From Drosophila miranda (taxonomy: Eukaryota > Arthropoda > Insecta > Diptera > Drosophilidae): a stretch of DNA of 64,000 nucleotides. Made by a program: the position numbers and the translations under genes. The notes under the pieces are model-generated. The model ran no database searches and had not been told where the DNA came from. It saw nothing but the letters and a program-made list of their open reading frames with translations. Shown here piece after piece: positions 15,268 to 26,301 of this stretch. Location of the stretch: the NCBI RefSeq assembly GCF_003369915.1, contig NC_046677.1, forward strand, positions 15,748,001-15,812,000. Reading direction: 5' to 3'. Every line of letters begins with the position of its first letter. Within the stretch, counting starts at the first letter, position 1.

Positions 15268-16470
15268 CTATGCCCATGGATGAGTCAAATCGGAGCCGCA
15301 AAACATGGCGTTCATCGTAAGGGTGCCACTGAAGAGGCGAACGTGGAGGAAATGAAGGAAGCAGTGTAGTGCATGGAATCGTGGCCCAGCGAGAGCAGTG
15401 ATCAGTCCGAGCTGATGAGCTCTAGGCCGCGGGGAAAACGACGACAGCGACCGAGGCAACTGCGTTTGCCTTTAATAATTGGGTCAGCCGCTGTCTCCGT
15501 CCTCCCGTTCAACCGTTCGGACTGATCAGTTGCCTCGCTTAGCGCTGATTCCTTGGACCCTGCATCCTGCACCTCCTCCTCGACCGCCATCGCAGCGGCA
15601 CACTTATGATGAACGCTGTTTTGGGGTTCCGTTGTAACCCATCCAGCGCCCGATGGATGATGGAGGAGTTCAGCTGCGAGTTCATCCTTTAGCTAAGAAG
15701 TACTCTTCAACGATCGTCTTTTTCTCAGCCAGCTCAAAGACTTGTCTGCTGGCCGGAAGTTCGGAAAGGCCGGTGGCTCTAAAGGCGATCGGGGCTCTGT
15801 CCAAGCATGCTGGTGGCTGGTAAAGGGACGATTCCCAAAGACGCTAAGCAGAGCCTCGTAGGCATCGCCAAGATAATTGGTTTTTCCAGGATCACACCTC
15901 TTGAAGAAGGAGCGACGTGCGCGTGAAACGCCAGAACAACCTCCAGCACCTGCATGGCTTGCATAGGTTTATCGTAAGTCCCATCTATAACATGGCTGCA
16001 AAGATGGGATATTGCCTTGGTTTTAACTCTTTCACTGCTCACACAAAACCTCTTTCAGCATCACTCACCTGTTCAGCTCAGCTCATGTCGACGTCCAGAT
16101 CCTTCGTCTCCTTCATTTGAAGAGTGTAAATCAGAGTACGACCTGGAGAGCAGAAAGCAATGTTCAGAGCAACAGCTTGAATTGCCGCTGGATAGGAAAA
16201 ATATTACTTACCGTCAGCGTCACTTCCGCGCCTTCTCCGCCGTGTAGCACGAGGCCCATGAGTTGGGGGGGAGATGGAGAGGAGTTTGGGACTGGGAGCC
16301 TCCTTGGCGTTGCTAATTGTGGCCCTGAGGACGCTGTTGATCGCCGTCCTGTCCTCGCTCGCAGGCGGCGCACAAGGTCGGCCCTCGGACGCTTTGCTGC
16401 CACCGCCGGAATGGCCAAGTGCGACCAGTTGATGAAGGATCACGAGCACGAAGTCAGTCCGTAGAATCAC
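15268..16470 (-). pseudogene. Degenerate Argonaute-2 (AGO2) copy
   Basis: Read on the minus strand, successive pieces match the order of Drosophila AGO2, the siRNA slicer. GRTLIYTLQMKETKDLDVDM (about 16084-16143) resembles the linker before PAZ. Then come YDKPMQAMQVLEVVLA (near 15930-15980), RSFFKRCDPG and YEALLSVFGNRPF (15800-15910), FRATGLSELPASRQVFE and KKTIVEEYF (15690-15786), and finally GSDLTHP (near 15275-15295), which corresponds to the GADVTHP motif carrying the first catalytic Asp of the PIWI domain. Two short introns with GT-AG ends appear retained (about 15996-16068 and 16144-16211), so this was a DNA-level copy, not a retrocopy. The frame changes several times, stops interrupt it, and the MID region plus the rest of PIWI are missing. 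I infer a dead, internally deleted paralogue. The match is from memory of the family, not a database search. Confidence 0.75.
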
Positions 16471-16479
16471 CAGCTTTTG

Positions 16480-16728
16480 TAGATTCGCGAGTGGAAGAAA
16501 GATCTATCAAGAATTGACGTGCATAAACTATTTGGCTATAGACTACTATAAACTATCCGTGTAGCACGGAAACAATCGAGTATGCCTTTGAATAAAATGT
16601 CAAAATTTGCCAACTTGTTTCTGCTAAATTCGGCCGAGTACGATACACGAGTACCAGCCTCGAAGAGGTACTTTTTCTTCTGCATTCGAAACCTTTCATC
16701 TAGGGGTACATGAATCGCGATGTTTGGA
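16480..16728. other. Spacer between AGO2 relic and BAF duplication
   Basis: I recognise no gene here. A short minus-strand open frame crosses this piece and the start of the neighbouring duplication but has no family features I know. Confidence 0.4.
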
Positions 16729-18245
16729 GCACAGGCCCGTACCGAATTTCTTGCAAATGTCCCCCAAAAGCCACAGAACAATACTTCACTTGCCTTTCAC
16801 TCGATGCAGGTGTAGGATCTTAACGGGCTGTGGCTTTCCGACCTCCCTCCCGACTTCCTGCTTGGACGTTTGCTTTTTGTTCTGATCGGAATAAATTTAT
16901 TTTCTATTTTATGCTATTATTTTTGCATTTCACTTTTCAACTTTTTTCTTTTCACTTTTCACATTTCACATTTTAAATTTTGTTTTGTTTTAGATCTAAT
17001 GCTAGACCTTTTACTGAGAACAAGTTTGACGTAAAACACTGTGCTGTGTGATCGATTCTAGGAACCTTGTAGTCGAGTCTGTTGGTAAGTGATTCATTTT
17101 CATCACGTGTGCAGGTTTTTATTTCTCAAATGCCAGGTATTCGAAGCGTTTAGGGATACGTGGGCATGGACTGTGTGGGGGGGTTCTGTTCTCAATATCT
17201 CCACCTCTATTCAAAGGATTTTCAAAAGACCGATGTCCATCGATTGTTCTTTTTACTGTTTCTCACCGCCGCGCCGAGCAGAGCCAAATATTGAGACACC
17301 AACTGGCGTGGCCACAATCAAGTGCCACAATCGATGTTGATGCCACCAGCTACAGAGGCAAGTCTTGTAGCGGATATTGAGACACCCACTGAAAAGTGGC
17401 TTCCAGTCCGAATGCATTGAAGAGCAGTCCTTGGGTCCTTACCGGAACAAGTGCTGATTCCTCCCGTTCTTGGTGTTGTGTATTCTTGTGTGCTTTTAAT
17501 TTCGAGAGGTTAGGGCCGACTTCCGTTCCGACAGAAGACTAAAATTTCCATCCGACTACTTTATAGCTGCCATCGGAACGATATGTCAAAAACAAACTGC
17601 TTGGACTGTAAAATACAGACAATCATCCGAATAGTCTGGCGTTTTCTTTCAAATAACTCTGTCAGAAGTTATTTTTGTGAACTCGTTGAACAAGCGAGGA
17701 GAGGAGCAACCAAAAATAATATCAGCATCAAATATTTCTCGACATTATTAAATTACGGTCATTAATCCATTTCGTCGCGTTGCGAACAATTTTGGAATTT
17801 TCATTGTAATTTGCTAAAAATACAAAGCTAACAACTGGAAATGTCGGGAATATCGCAGACATTTGAGAACTTTGTGGCAGAGCCCATGGGCGACAAGGCT
17901 GTCACAGAGTTGCCTGGAATTGGACCGACGCTGGGTGATCGCTTGATCGAATGTGGATTCGAAAAGGTGCGTTGTGTTCGCCATGTGCGGCAATATTCAA
18001 ATATTTCCAAGGTATCAGCAAACACACATATAACGATTAAATACCCCCAGGCATACCAGGTGCTCGGCCAATTCTTGATATTGGCAAAAGATGGCGATAT
18101 GTTCGTTATGTGGCTGATGGAAAGTTTCCAAGCCAGTTTTGGGCAAGCTATCGACTGCTACGATTGCCTCTACCTATGGTGCGATTTGTTCTTGTAAGCG
18201 ACTTCTCAGTCGGCTCAGACGGGTCCTTTCTGAAAAGAAAACGAA
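16729..18245. repeat. Tandem duplication unit 1 (BAF-like copy 1)
   Basis: This unit starts with AGCACAGGCCCGTACCG and is highly similar to 18607-20373, in direct orientation. It includes upstream sequence and a complete BAF-like gene. Relative to unit 2 it lacks about 50 bp near the position matching 18871-18925 and about 240 bp matching 19200-19440. At the second gap it has a direct junction in GC-rich sequence, consistent with a deletion. Confidence 0.85.
17841..18197 (+). CDS. BAF-like protein, diverged copy 1
   Basis: Two exons, 17841-17966 and 18051-18197, split by an 84-bp phase-0 intron, encode 90 residues, the length of Drosophila barrier-to-autointegration factor. BAF is a small dimeric DNA-bridging protein that binds LEM-domain proteins, lamin and chromatin and is needed for nuclear envelope re-assembly. 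The N-terminal half keeps the BAF signature (NFVAEPMG, VTELPGIGPTLGDRL, a helix-hairpin-helix). The C-terminal half has lost many residues that are near-invariant in the family: the usual [21 protein letters not shown]-type end reads ASFGQAIDCYDCLYLWCDLFL. The intron could also be read through in frame (the stretch has no stop), but splicing restores the family length exactly. It may be a fast-evolving paralogue or an early pseudogene; the frame is still intact. Confidence 0.75.
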   Translation: MSGISQTFENFVAEPMGDKAVTELPGIGPTLGDRLIECGFEKVRCVRHVRQYSNISKVSANTHITIKYPQAYQVLGQFLILAKDGDMFVMWLMESFQASFGQAIDCYDCLYLWCDLFL

Positions 18246-18532
18246 AGCAGATCGGCAGCAGACAAAAAGTAGAGCAACAGCAGACAAACAGCAGACAAAC
18301 AGAAGAGCAACAGCGGTAACAGCAGATTAACAGCAGAGTAACAGCAGACAAAGACCAGACCCACAGCAGATCAACAGCGGTAACAGCAGATTAACAGCAG
18401 AGTAACAGCAGAACGAGATGTACAGCAGAAAAGCAGCAACGACACAAGGAGAGCAGAGCACTGCAGTGCACTGCAGAGAACAGAGGAACAGCAGAAGAAA
18501 TCGTAAAAGAAGCAGCAGCCAGACGTAATTCT

Positions 18533-18567
<35 letters not shown>

Positions 18568-18573
18568 TTCAAC
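18246..18573. repeat. AGCAGA/AACAGC-rich minisatellite ending in (CAG)n
   Basis: Just downstream of BAF copy 1 the sequence becomes a purine-rich array of AACAGCAG, GTAACAGCAGATTAACAGC and related units, then a run of about ten CAG triplets (about 18535-18564). It is absent after BAF copy 2, so it expanded or inserted after the duplication. Open frames across it reflect the triplets, not a gene. Confidence 0.8.
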
Positions 18574-19826
18574 CGAATAAATGTATGAATTAAATGAATT
18601 AAATGTAGCACAGGCCCGTACCGAATTTCTTGCAAATGTCCCCCAAAAGCCACAGAACAATCCTTCACTTGCCTTTCACTCGATGCAGGTGTAGGATCTT
18701 AACGGGCTGTGGCTTTCCGACCTCCCGACTTCCTGCTTGGACGTTTGCTTTTTGTTCTGATCGGAATAAATTTATTTTATATTTTATGCTATTATGTTTG
18801 CATTTCACTTTTCAACTTTTTTCTTTTCACTTTTCACATTGCACTTTTTAAATTTTATTTTGTTTTAGATCTAATCCCGACGACTGAATTGATTCGAATG
18901 ACTGAAATATTTATTTCCCGTTGGCTAATGCTAGACCTTTTACTGAGAACAAGTTTGACGTCAAACACTGTGCTGTGTGATCGATTCTAGGAACCTTGTT
19001 GTCGAGTCTGTTGGTAAGTGATTCATTTTCATCACGTGTGCAGGTTTTTATTTCTCAAATGCCAGGTATTCGAAGCGTTTAGGGATACGTGGGCATGGAC
19101 TGTGTGGGTGGGTTCTGTTCTCAATATCTCCACCTCTATTCAAAGGATTTTCAAAAGACCGATGTCCATCGATTGTTCTTTTTACTGTTTCTCACCGCCG
19201 AAGCTTTGATTTCTTCTGTTCCTCCCCGAGGCACTTGGTGTCTCAGCATTTGGCTCTGAAGCTGGTGCCTTTGCCCCTCAAAGTTGAGCTTTCGTAGATT
19301 CAAGCGCAAAAGGTTCTAGAGCATAGCGTACCAGACGAAAGAGAGCGCTCTCTCTGAGCTGCGCTCGCACGGGCACGGCTCGCCGTACTCCCGAGAAATG
19401 GGCTTTCATGGCTAAAAGCTTCATCCGATCTATGCGGCGCAGAGCAGAGCCAAATATTGAGACACCAACTGGCGTGGCCACAATCAAGTGCCACAATCGA
19501 TGTTGATGCCACCAGCTACAGAGGCAAGTCTTGTAGCGGATATTGAGACACCCACTGAAAAGTGGCTTCCAGTCCGAATGCATTGAAGAGCAGTCCTTGG
19601 GTCCTTACCTGAACAAGTGCTGATTCTTCCCGTTCTTGGTGTTGTGTATTCTTGTGTGCTTTTCATTTCGAGAGGTTAGGGCCGACTTCCGTTCTGACAG
19701 AACACTAAATCTCCATCCGACTACTTTATAGCTGCCATCGGAACGATATGTCAAAAACAAACTGCTTGGACTGTAAAATACAGACAATCATCCGAATAGT
19801 CTAGCGTTTTCTTTCAAATATCGCAG

Positions 19827-19834
19827 TATCGATA
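19827..19834. promoter_or_regulatory. DRE (TATCGATA) upstream of BAF copy 2
   Basis: This is a perfect DREF-binding element 134 bp upstream of the start codon of copy 2. DRE is typical of Drosophila housekeeping and replication genes. The matching part of copy 1 reads AAATAACTCTGTC and lacks the element. Confidence 0.7.
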
Positions 19835-19891
19835 CCAAAAATAATATCAACAACAAATATTTATCGACATAGTACGCTTATTTGGTCCATT

Positions 19892-19902
19892 TGGTCACTC
19901 TA
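19892..19902 (+). promoter_or_regulatory. Motif-1-like core promoter site, BAF copy 2
   Basis: TGGTCACTCTA fits the Drosophila core-promoter Motif 1 (YGGTCACACTR, bound by M1BP) with one mismatch, 66 bp before the start codon. In copy 1 the equivalent position has CGGTCATTAAT, which is a poor match. I infer that only copy 2 keeps a typical housekeeping promoter. Confidence 0.55.
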
Positions 19903-19967
19903 CGAACAATTTGGTAATTTTTTTGCATTGTAATTTGCTAAAAAAAAAAACAAAGCTACAACTGGAA

Positions 19968-20320
19968 ATGTCGGGAATTTCGAAGAAATGTAGGATCTTT
20001 GTGTCAGAGCCCATTGGCGACAAGGCTGTCACAGAGTTGGCTGGAATTGGACCGACGCTGGGCGGACGCTTGACCGAAGCTGGATTCAAAAAGGTGCGTT
20101 GTGTTCGCCATGTGCGGCAATATACAAATATTTCGAAGGTATCAGCAAACAAATAACGATTAAATACCCCCAGGCATACCAGGTGCTCGGCCAATTCTTG
20201 ATCTTGAAGAAAGATAAGGTACTGTTCATTCACTGGATGAGGGAATTGTGCCGCGCCAGCTCTAAGCAAGCTTCCGACTGCTACGATTGCCTCAACGATT
20301 GGTGCGAGGAGTTCTTGTAA
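19968..20320 (+). CDS. BAF-like protein, conserved copy 2
   Basis: Exons 19968-20093 and 20174-20320 with an 80-bp phase-0 intron at the same place as in copy 1; 90 residues. The C-terminal half keeps the family pattern ([23 protein letters not shown] region), as does the helix-hairpin-helix [15 protein letters not shown]. It is therefore the better candidate for a functional barrier-to-autointegration factor (double-stranded DNA bridging, binding to LEM proteins and lamin at the nuclear rim). The N-terminus ([12 protein letters not shown]) is more diverged than I expect for the main BAF gene, which normally has NFVAEPMG, so this could itself be a paralogue with the ancestral gene elsewhere. 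The promoter has DRE and Motif-1-like sites. Confidence 0.8.
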
Positions 20321-22777
20321 GGGACTTCTTAGACTTTGGCTTCAGTCGGCTCAGACTGGAAAGAAAACGAAATCTCATTAACAAATAAGAACTAGTCATA
20401 GTCCATAAATAGCAATGAACAAATACATGTACTTACAAAGAGGCCATCGGTGGCTTGCGGTAGCCTGAAATAAAGAACATTCAGTTTTCAAGATTACAAA
20501 TCGAGAAGATTCCACCTATGTTTTCATAATTTGTAAAATAATTTATATATTATATATTTATTTATATTTTATTTTATATATATTTAATATATATAATATA
20601 ATTTAATTGTTCATTCGGAATAAAGAAATTCTATTCTGAACATATCAATTATCCTCCACGGCTAATTTCCACCCATGCCATCTCGTTGAAGTTGTCGAAG
20701 TCAAGGTCAAGGTCTTGGCAGCTGCATCTCTTTCTTTCCCCCGAATCGGACCATGAAACAGAGCAGCGGTCTATCTCCGTCTATTTCTTTCAACTGGCCA
20801 TGAAAGTCTTGCAAAAAATAACCTTAAAACCAGCTCTAAAAGCTTCACAGCATCCAGCTTTAATAGTTTATAGCAGAAAGCTCTACAAGTACCTTAGCCA
20901 CCAGCTCTAATAGTTGCATAGCTGCCAGCTCGAGTAGCTTTAATTTAATATCCGAAGCATTTTCTGCTGCTGTTGCGAATCGAATACATATATTTATGTA
21001 AAATAATGTGTGTTCTATTAACCCCTTGTCTAACATTTCACGACGCCAATTTGCATTTGTCTAGTTTGACGACAGGCACCAATTAAACTCGACTGAGCCC
21101 CCGGCAAGATTCAGCAAGAAAGTTGTCAGCACTTTGAAGTGCCCAAGTCTTGATCTATGTTACACGGTACTCGTAGAGTGCAAGGGTACCTTGCCTGTCT
21201 GCCTGCCTGGATTCAAATTTGGTGTAAAAGCCGTTTTAATATACAATGTGCACAATAACAGAATACTTATTTGGAATACTGATAAACGAAGACTATTACT
21301 ATTATTATCCTTGCCTTCTTTGAGATAAGCTGGTATGATTTCAATATCAGTGGGGGGTATCTTATGGTCGTAATACTCGACTGCTCATAGTGTTCTTGTC
21401 TACTTAGTTTCTCTGTCAGCTTCCAGCTCTGTATGCAGTTCCAATGTCCCATGAATGTCCGCAGTCAACCCACAAGTCCCTCGCTCTTTCTGAAACTCCC
21501 TTTTTTACCCTCTATTCATCTATATATGTGTGTTGGTGTTGGTTATTATGCCTCGCGTCTGTTTGCTCTTGTTGCTCTTTAATTTATGCCATCCAGGATC
21601 CAGAATCCAGCAGCAGCAGCAGCAGCACAAACAGTTACTGCGGATGGTCTCTGCTCTTTTCATTCCTCCCTCTCTCTCTCTCTCTCAACCCCTCTCCTGC
21701 ATCTGTTTGGTGAAGCAAAACCTATTTTCTTTGCAGTTGATTGCATTTTATAGCATTGCAACCTGTCAGGCTAACAGCTTCAAATTCTCAACTCCTTTTC
21801 CAGGGGAAAATGCACGAGCTACTCTTCTACTCTTCTACCCCTCAACACTCGCGCTCTACAGCTCCCTCTGTCCCTATGAATTTTTCAGGACATTTCGCGT
21901 GCCGCGTTCGTTTTGGGCGAAAGAGAGGGGGAGAGAGAGCTCTGTGCCAGCAAAAGAATAAAAACAATAGTCAAGTGCCTCGATATTGAGATACCTGGTA
22001 CTCCGCAGATCTCTGCAGATATGACAAAAGTATGAAAAGCATGCAACCAGGTGTTCAAAGAAACGTTCAGGGCTTTCAGTTAATGGACCAAAGCGCATTG
22101 TTTGCTTGATTCCAATATACCCCTATGCTCTATGAGTAGCGGGGTATAATACAAATTTATTTAGTAGAAAGCCTTCAGTTTCGGTGCTTTGACTCGCTCC
22201 GTGCCTTTTGTGTATTTGTTTACCTGCTCTTTGGTTGGCTTCCAATTTATTGACGCAAATCATCCGACAATAAGCATGGAAATGTTCTGCCTTTGGCCAT
22301 ATTTCGGACGCCTAACCCCCGTTTAGAGCCCCGCGGCCATTTTCTCTGACACCAATTTCTATTTGTTTGCACTTCCTCTACGCTCTACGCTCTCCACTCT
22401 CTCTTCCCTCCTCCCTCCCCCACGCCCACAACGCCACCCACTGACTCTGTTTGTGTGCCAAGTGCCGTTATGCGATTCAAGTTGCGTTTAATAGTTAATG
22501 CAAAGCTTTTAAGCACCCAACAAAAGTTCAGCAGCAACAGCAATTGCAACTGCAACAAGAATGACGACAACGGCAGCGGGACTAAACGTCGCAAATAAAA
22601 TAAAGAAAAGAAAAAGAAAAAAAAAAGAAAACTCTGGGAAAGCGCGGGTGAAAGAAATGCAAAAGTTAGAGTGAGGATACTCACTCGCATCTGATACCCT
22701 GTACCGCAACGAAGGTCTGTTCACTGATATACCATTCAGAGCAACAGCAGGTTTCCGCCTGCGAACATGATAACATG

Positions 22778-22856
22778 CTGTTAACGCTAGGAGTAACGGG
22801 TCGCTGTTAACGCTCGGTGTAACGGATCACTGTTAACGCTCGCTGGTAGCGCCGGA
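22778..22856. repeat. Three 26-bp tandem units
   Basis: Units starting CTGTTAACGCT begin at about 22778, 22804 and 22830 and share GTAACGG in the middle. They are imperfect and have no obvious function. Confidence 0.7.
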
Positions 22857-24859
22857 AGAGTGGCTCCACACGGCTCTCATAGCATTTAGCATGTAGCATG
22901 TTCGTCTACTAATCGTTGGATGTAAAAATCATCTGCTATAGATACGGCAAATGATAAGACAAAGATACATCTTTAAACCTATATTTAAGCTTCTTAAACC
23001 CATTGTTGATTCTCTTTTAAGCCTTCGCTCATTCCTTTTCTTACTCCTTTTGTTATTTATTGTCACCTCTTGACAGTACACTACCTTACTCGCAGCCTAA
23101 AACACCCTTACTACCACCTTCTCACCGCTCAACGGTTTCTAACTGTTGAATTAAATTTTTAGTATTTTTCGAGAGAATGAGAATGGGAAATACTTTGCCC
23201 TGCAACAGGGCGAAACAAGTGCCGCATGTAATTACATTAGCTTTTATTTCTATTATGCGCTCATAACATATTTTTTATTAATGCAGTATTCCATTAAAGG
23301 AATTAATGGCATAAAAAAGAACGAACGACTGCAGGGAGGAGCAGACGAGCGGAGGAGCGGAGGCGAACCGGTCGGGCGGGTAATTAAAAATGATCGGAGA
23401 GTTGAGCCAACGTAATGATGTGCTTAGTGCAGGTCGAGAGCTGCACGGTGCTCGGTGTACGGTGCACGGTGCTCGGAGCACGGTCCTCGGTACCCGGTAC
23501 TCAATGTCCAGGCTCCGAGTGTCCACTACGCAGTACGTAACACTTTTTGCCCGTTGGCTGGAAGCGATGACCCAACAAGTTGTTGAGTGCTCAAGGGCCT
23601 GTGCCAATATCTAGGTCAACGAGTTGGAACACACTCAAAGAGTGCGTATGAGGAGAGAGACACGGACATAGAGCGTGTAGTGAAGATAGGCACACACATA
23701 TATATACCACATACATATATATTTACATATATGGTAAGTAATTATGTGAAAGTACGGATTTTGTTGGGGGTAAACATGTTTGGTATTTCTAGGGATGGGA
23801 ATTTAAGGTATTTTCATTAGAATTGCATAATTTATGGCTCATACTGTTCTGTTTTGTTTTGCAAAAGCTTAATTATAATTTCCACCAAAAATTCTTGTGA
23901 TTTTCCAGAACATATGTTGGTCAAAATTAATTATTTCTGGGTGCAATAACACAGCATATACACTAGTATAACCATTTCGTGGTCTGCTGTCTGGCCATCA
24001 TTCTCCTCGAAAAATCAAATAAGTAAACCTCTTTATCCCTTGAAAGGGTGAAATCTCTTCCATCTCAAAATGCAACCAAAATAACAATTGATTTATCATA
24101 GAAATTTTATTTTCATATATTTTTTATAACACACACACAATATTAAAATGAAAAAAAAGAGAGGTGATCCCTTCAAGTCGCAAACAAAAACCAGCGCGTG
24201 AAATGCACAAAAGAATATTTTAGCATTTCAAATCCCCAACTGCAACGGACCAACTAAAATTACAGTCAAAAAATGCAATTTCTTTTTATATGCCCTTCCC
24301 TGCATTGATGGCCAGAGATTTTTGATGAACTTGCCAAAGTTTTTTTAAAAAAAAAGTACAAACAGGAAAAGGGACTCGCTCTGAGTGTCGTCCGTTAGCC
24401 GGCTAATATTTTATTCATTTCATTTTGAAAGAAAGCAAAGAATGTGTGTGAAAATATGATTGAATGGAATTGAATGGAATTGCTCAGTTTTTAGTTATTG
24501 TATGCGATCGGCCAAGTGCGAAAATGATTTTCGCTTGACTTTCGAGTTTTATTGAAATTTTCGTTATGAAACCACAGAGTCAGAAAGAAAGAGATATGAA
24601 AACTTTCAGACTTTTTCTTTTGCTTGAATTTTTGGAGAACCAATAATGAAAGTGAAACAGGCGAAATAAGAAATGACTATGTAGTAAAGTAACAAGTTAT
24701 AAGAATATATATATGTAAGATTAATAATAAGGTATCGTTTATTAATAGTGTTTTTCGAAAAAGAGTACAAAGTGTATGATTTAAGATGTGCAATTAATGA
24801 GTCTGTTCTTCCGACTTTTTGTTCAACTTTCTGCTTCTACTTCCAACAACCGACTCCCG

Positions 24860-24935
24860 TATCGATAACCCCTTATCGGTTAGGTCTTTTAAACATCGGT
24901 TAAGTCTGGTTATATCGGTTAGGTCTTATCGATGG
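24860..24935. promoter_or_regulatory. DRE plus repeated ATCGGTTARGTCT sites
   Basis: A perfect TATCGATA at 24860-24867 is followed by three copies of ATCGGTTAGGTCT or ATCGGTTAAGTCT and then a TTATCGATGG. The spacing is about 20-25 bp. It looks like a cluster of protein-binding sites, but I see no gene start within the next kilobase on the plus strand. On the minus strand there is only spacer before BAF copy 2. Confidence 0.4.
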
Positions 24936-25139
24936 TATCTTAAGTTCAAATGTTAATTTAGATGGGATAGTGCTAACTGCTTGATAGATACACTGTCCTT
25001 TACATATATATTTTGGAATTTATTCTAGTTCACAATTGCTTAAAACATAAATTGTGGGTGGAAAAGAAATCATAAAATGGAAACAAATTCGAATGAAAAC
25101 GAAAAAACATAACTATTTAAGGGGCAAAATACACATACA

Positions 25140-25780
25140 TATATGTAAATACAAGTTGACCCGGCAAACCAAATTGTTCTTTCAGAACTATTTCTTTTGC
25201 TCCAAACGATGTCATTGAGAAGTAGGAATCGAATGTGCGAATGGACTTCAGGAACAGGTTGAGGTCTGGATCCGTGCCGATAAGCAAGCCATCCAATGGT
25301 TCTGGTGATGTCTCAATTTCTGGCAGTTGCACTTTTCCTGATGAGTCACACCAGCGCCTGAAACTCTTTGATCATAGCACCAATCAGCACTTTCGGCTGA
25401 GCGGCATATTCCATATTTGGCTCGTACTCGAATGCGAGACGTAGGAACGAAGCGTATGGCGTTTTCTGCAATTTCTCTGTGAGTGTACCGGCCTTATGCC
25501 TCTTGTAATTGAGATTCACGAAATTGCAACATGCTCACACGCAAATTTTCGTTATTTTCTTGGATTCGTTCGTCTGTGCTTTCTCCTCTACTCCTGCTGA
25601 ATTGTATATCTAATTGGATCCTTGTATAGGTATCTCCGATGGCTTACCCTTGACTCTATCCTTCTTATTTTTCAGCTTATCAGAACTGTTAATTCGGCAA
25701 CGCGCACGTCAGAGAACACCCCCTAGAAAAACGTCAAAGGTCTTGAGCTTCTGTAGCTGGCAGCTTGCAACTTGGCCTGT
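25140..25780 (-). pseudogene. Probable relic of an unidentified protein gene
   Basis: On the minus strand several segments read like protein in shifting frames: QLQKLKTFDVFLGGVL near 25770, then SMLQFRESQLQ near 25530, then TLTEKLQKTPYASFLRLAFE and YEPNMEYAAQPKVLIGAMIK (about 25374-25495). The last segment, after a stop and a frame change, is QLPEIETSPEPLDGLLIGTD followed by a FLKSIRTFDSYF-like helix (about 25190-25330). The last piece faintly resembles the BESS motif at the end of MADF-BESS regulators. At least two stops and two frame changes argue for a pseudogene, although unrecognised introns could explain some of them. Confidence 0.4.
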
Positions 25781-26301
25781 GGCAAGATGCCTGTCAGAAG
25801 TTTTTAGGCATGGCATGGCATCAATGCTATCGTCATTTGGCTTTCACTGCGCACATGATTATTACACACGCTCGCACAGATACACCCACACAGCCAAGAG
25901 CACCAACAGATCCACCTATACACTCACGCACACCCACTGACAGACAGATATACAGACATACGCATGGAAGGAAACTTTGAACCGAAAAACTTGCCGCAAA
26001 AACTTTTTAAGTAAACGCGCAGCCAAAAAAGCCAGAAGGCGCGGGTAGGGGAGCAAAGGGTAAGCAAAAAATTAAACTAAAAACCAAACTTTAACTTAAT
26101 GAAAATGCAATATTTGCCGGCGCGCGGCGGGCAAAACTTTTCCCCCACAGCCTGCCTCAAATTTATGCATCAACGTAGGCCAACTCAAGGAAATCAAAAA
26201 CCTAGGCCAGATTTAAATCATTCATTCACCGATTCAGTCATTCCCAAAACGAAATCAGTGTGATATAGTGTGTAGAATATTTTCTAAATTATTTTTTAAC
26301 A

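Larger units (their letters stand above)
18607..20373. repeat. Tandem duplication unit 2 (BAF-like copy 2)
   Basis: This is a direct repeat of 16729-18245. It carries two segments absent from unit 1 (about 18871-18925 and 19200-19440). The second segment holds a minus-strand open frame of about 100 codons that I cannot assign to any family. Similarity ends shortly after the stop codon of the BAF gene in both units. Confidence 0.85.
20374..25130. other. Non-coding DNA
   Basis: No supported gene. It contains an AT stretch near 20540-20610, CAG triplets near 21611-21628, CT-rich runs near 21667-21685, an imperfect inverted TATACCCC/GGGGTATA remnant near 22112-22148, and tandem GGTGCTCGG-like units near 23450-23500. 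Two small clusters are listed separately. Confidence 0.55.

Noticed and set aside
17841-18197. Unspliced 118-aa reading of BAF copy 1
   Set aside because: The extra 28 residues correspond to an 84-bp GT-AG intron at the family position; splicing restores the 90-residue length.
18327-18668. Minus-strand frame rich in Leu/Cys/Ala over the CAG array
   Set aside because: It is a by-product of CAG and AACAGC repeats.
22385-22690. Phe/Leu/Ser-rich minus-strand frame
   Set aside because: It arises from an A-rich/GA-rich stretch; hydrophobicity is compositional.
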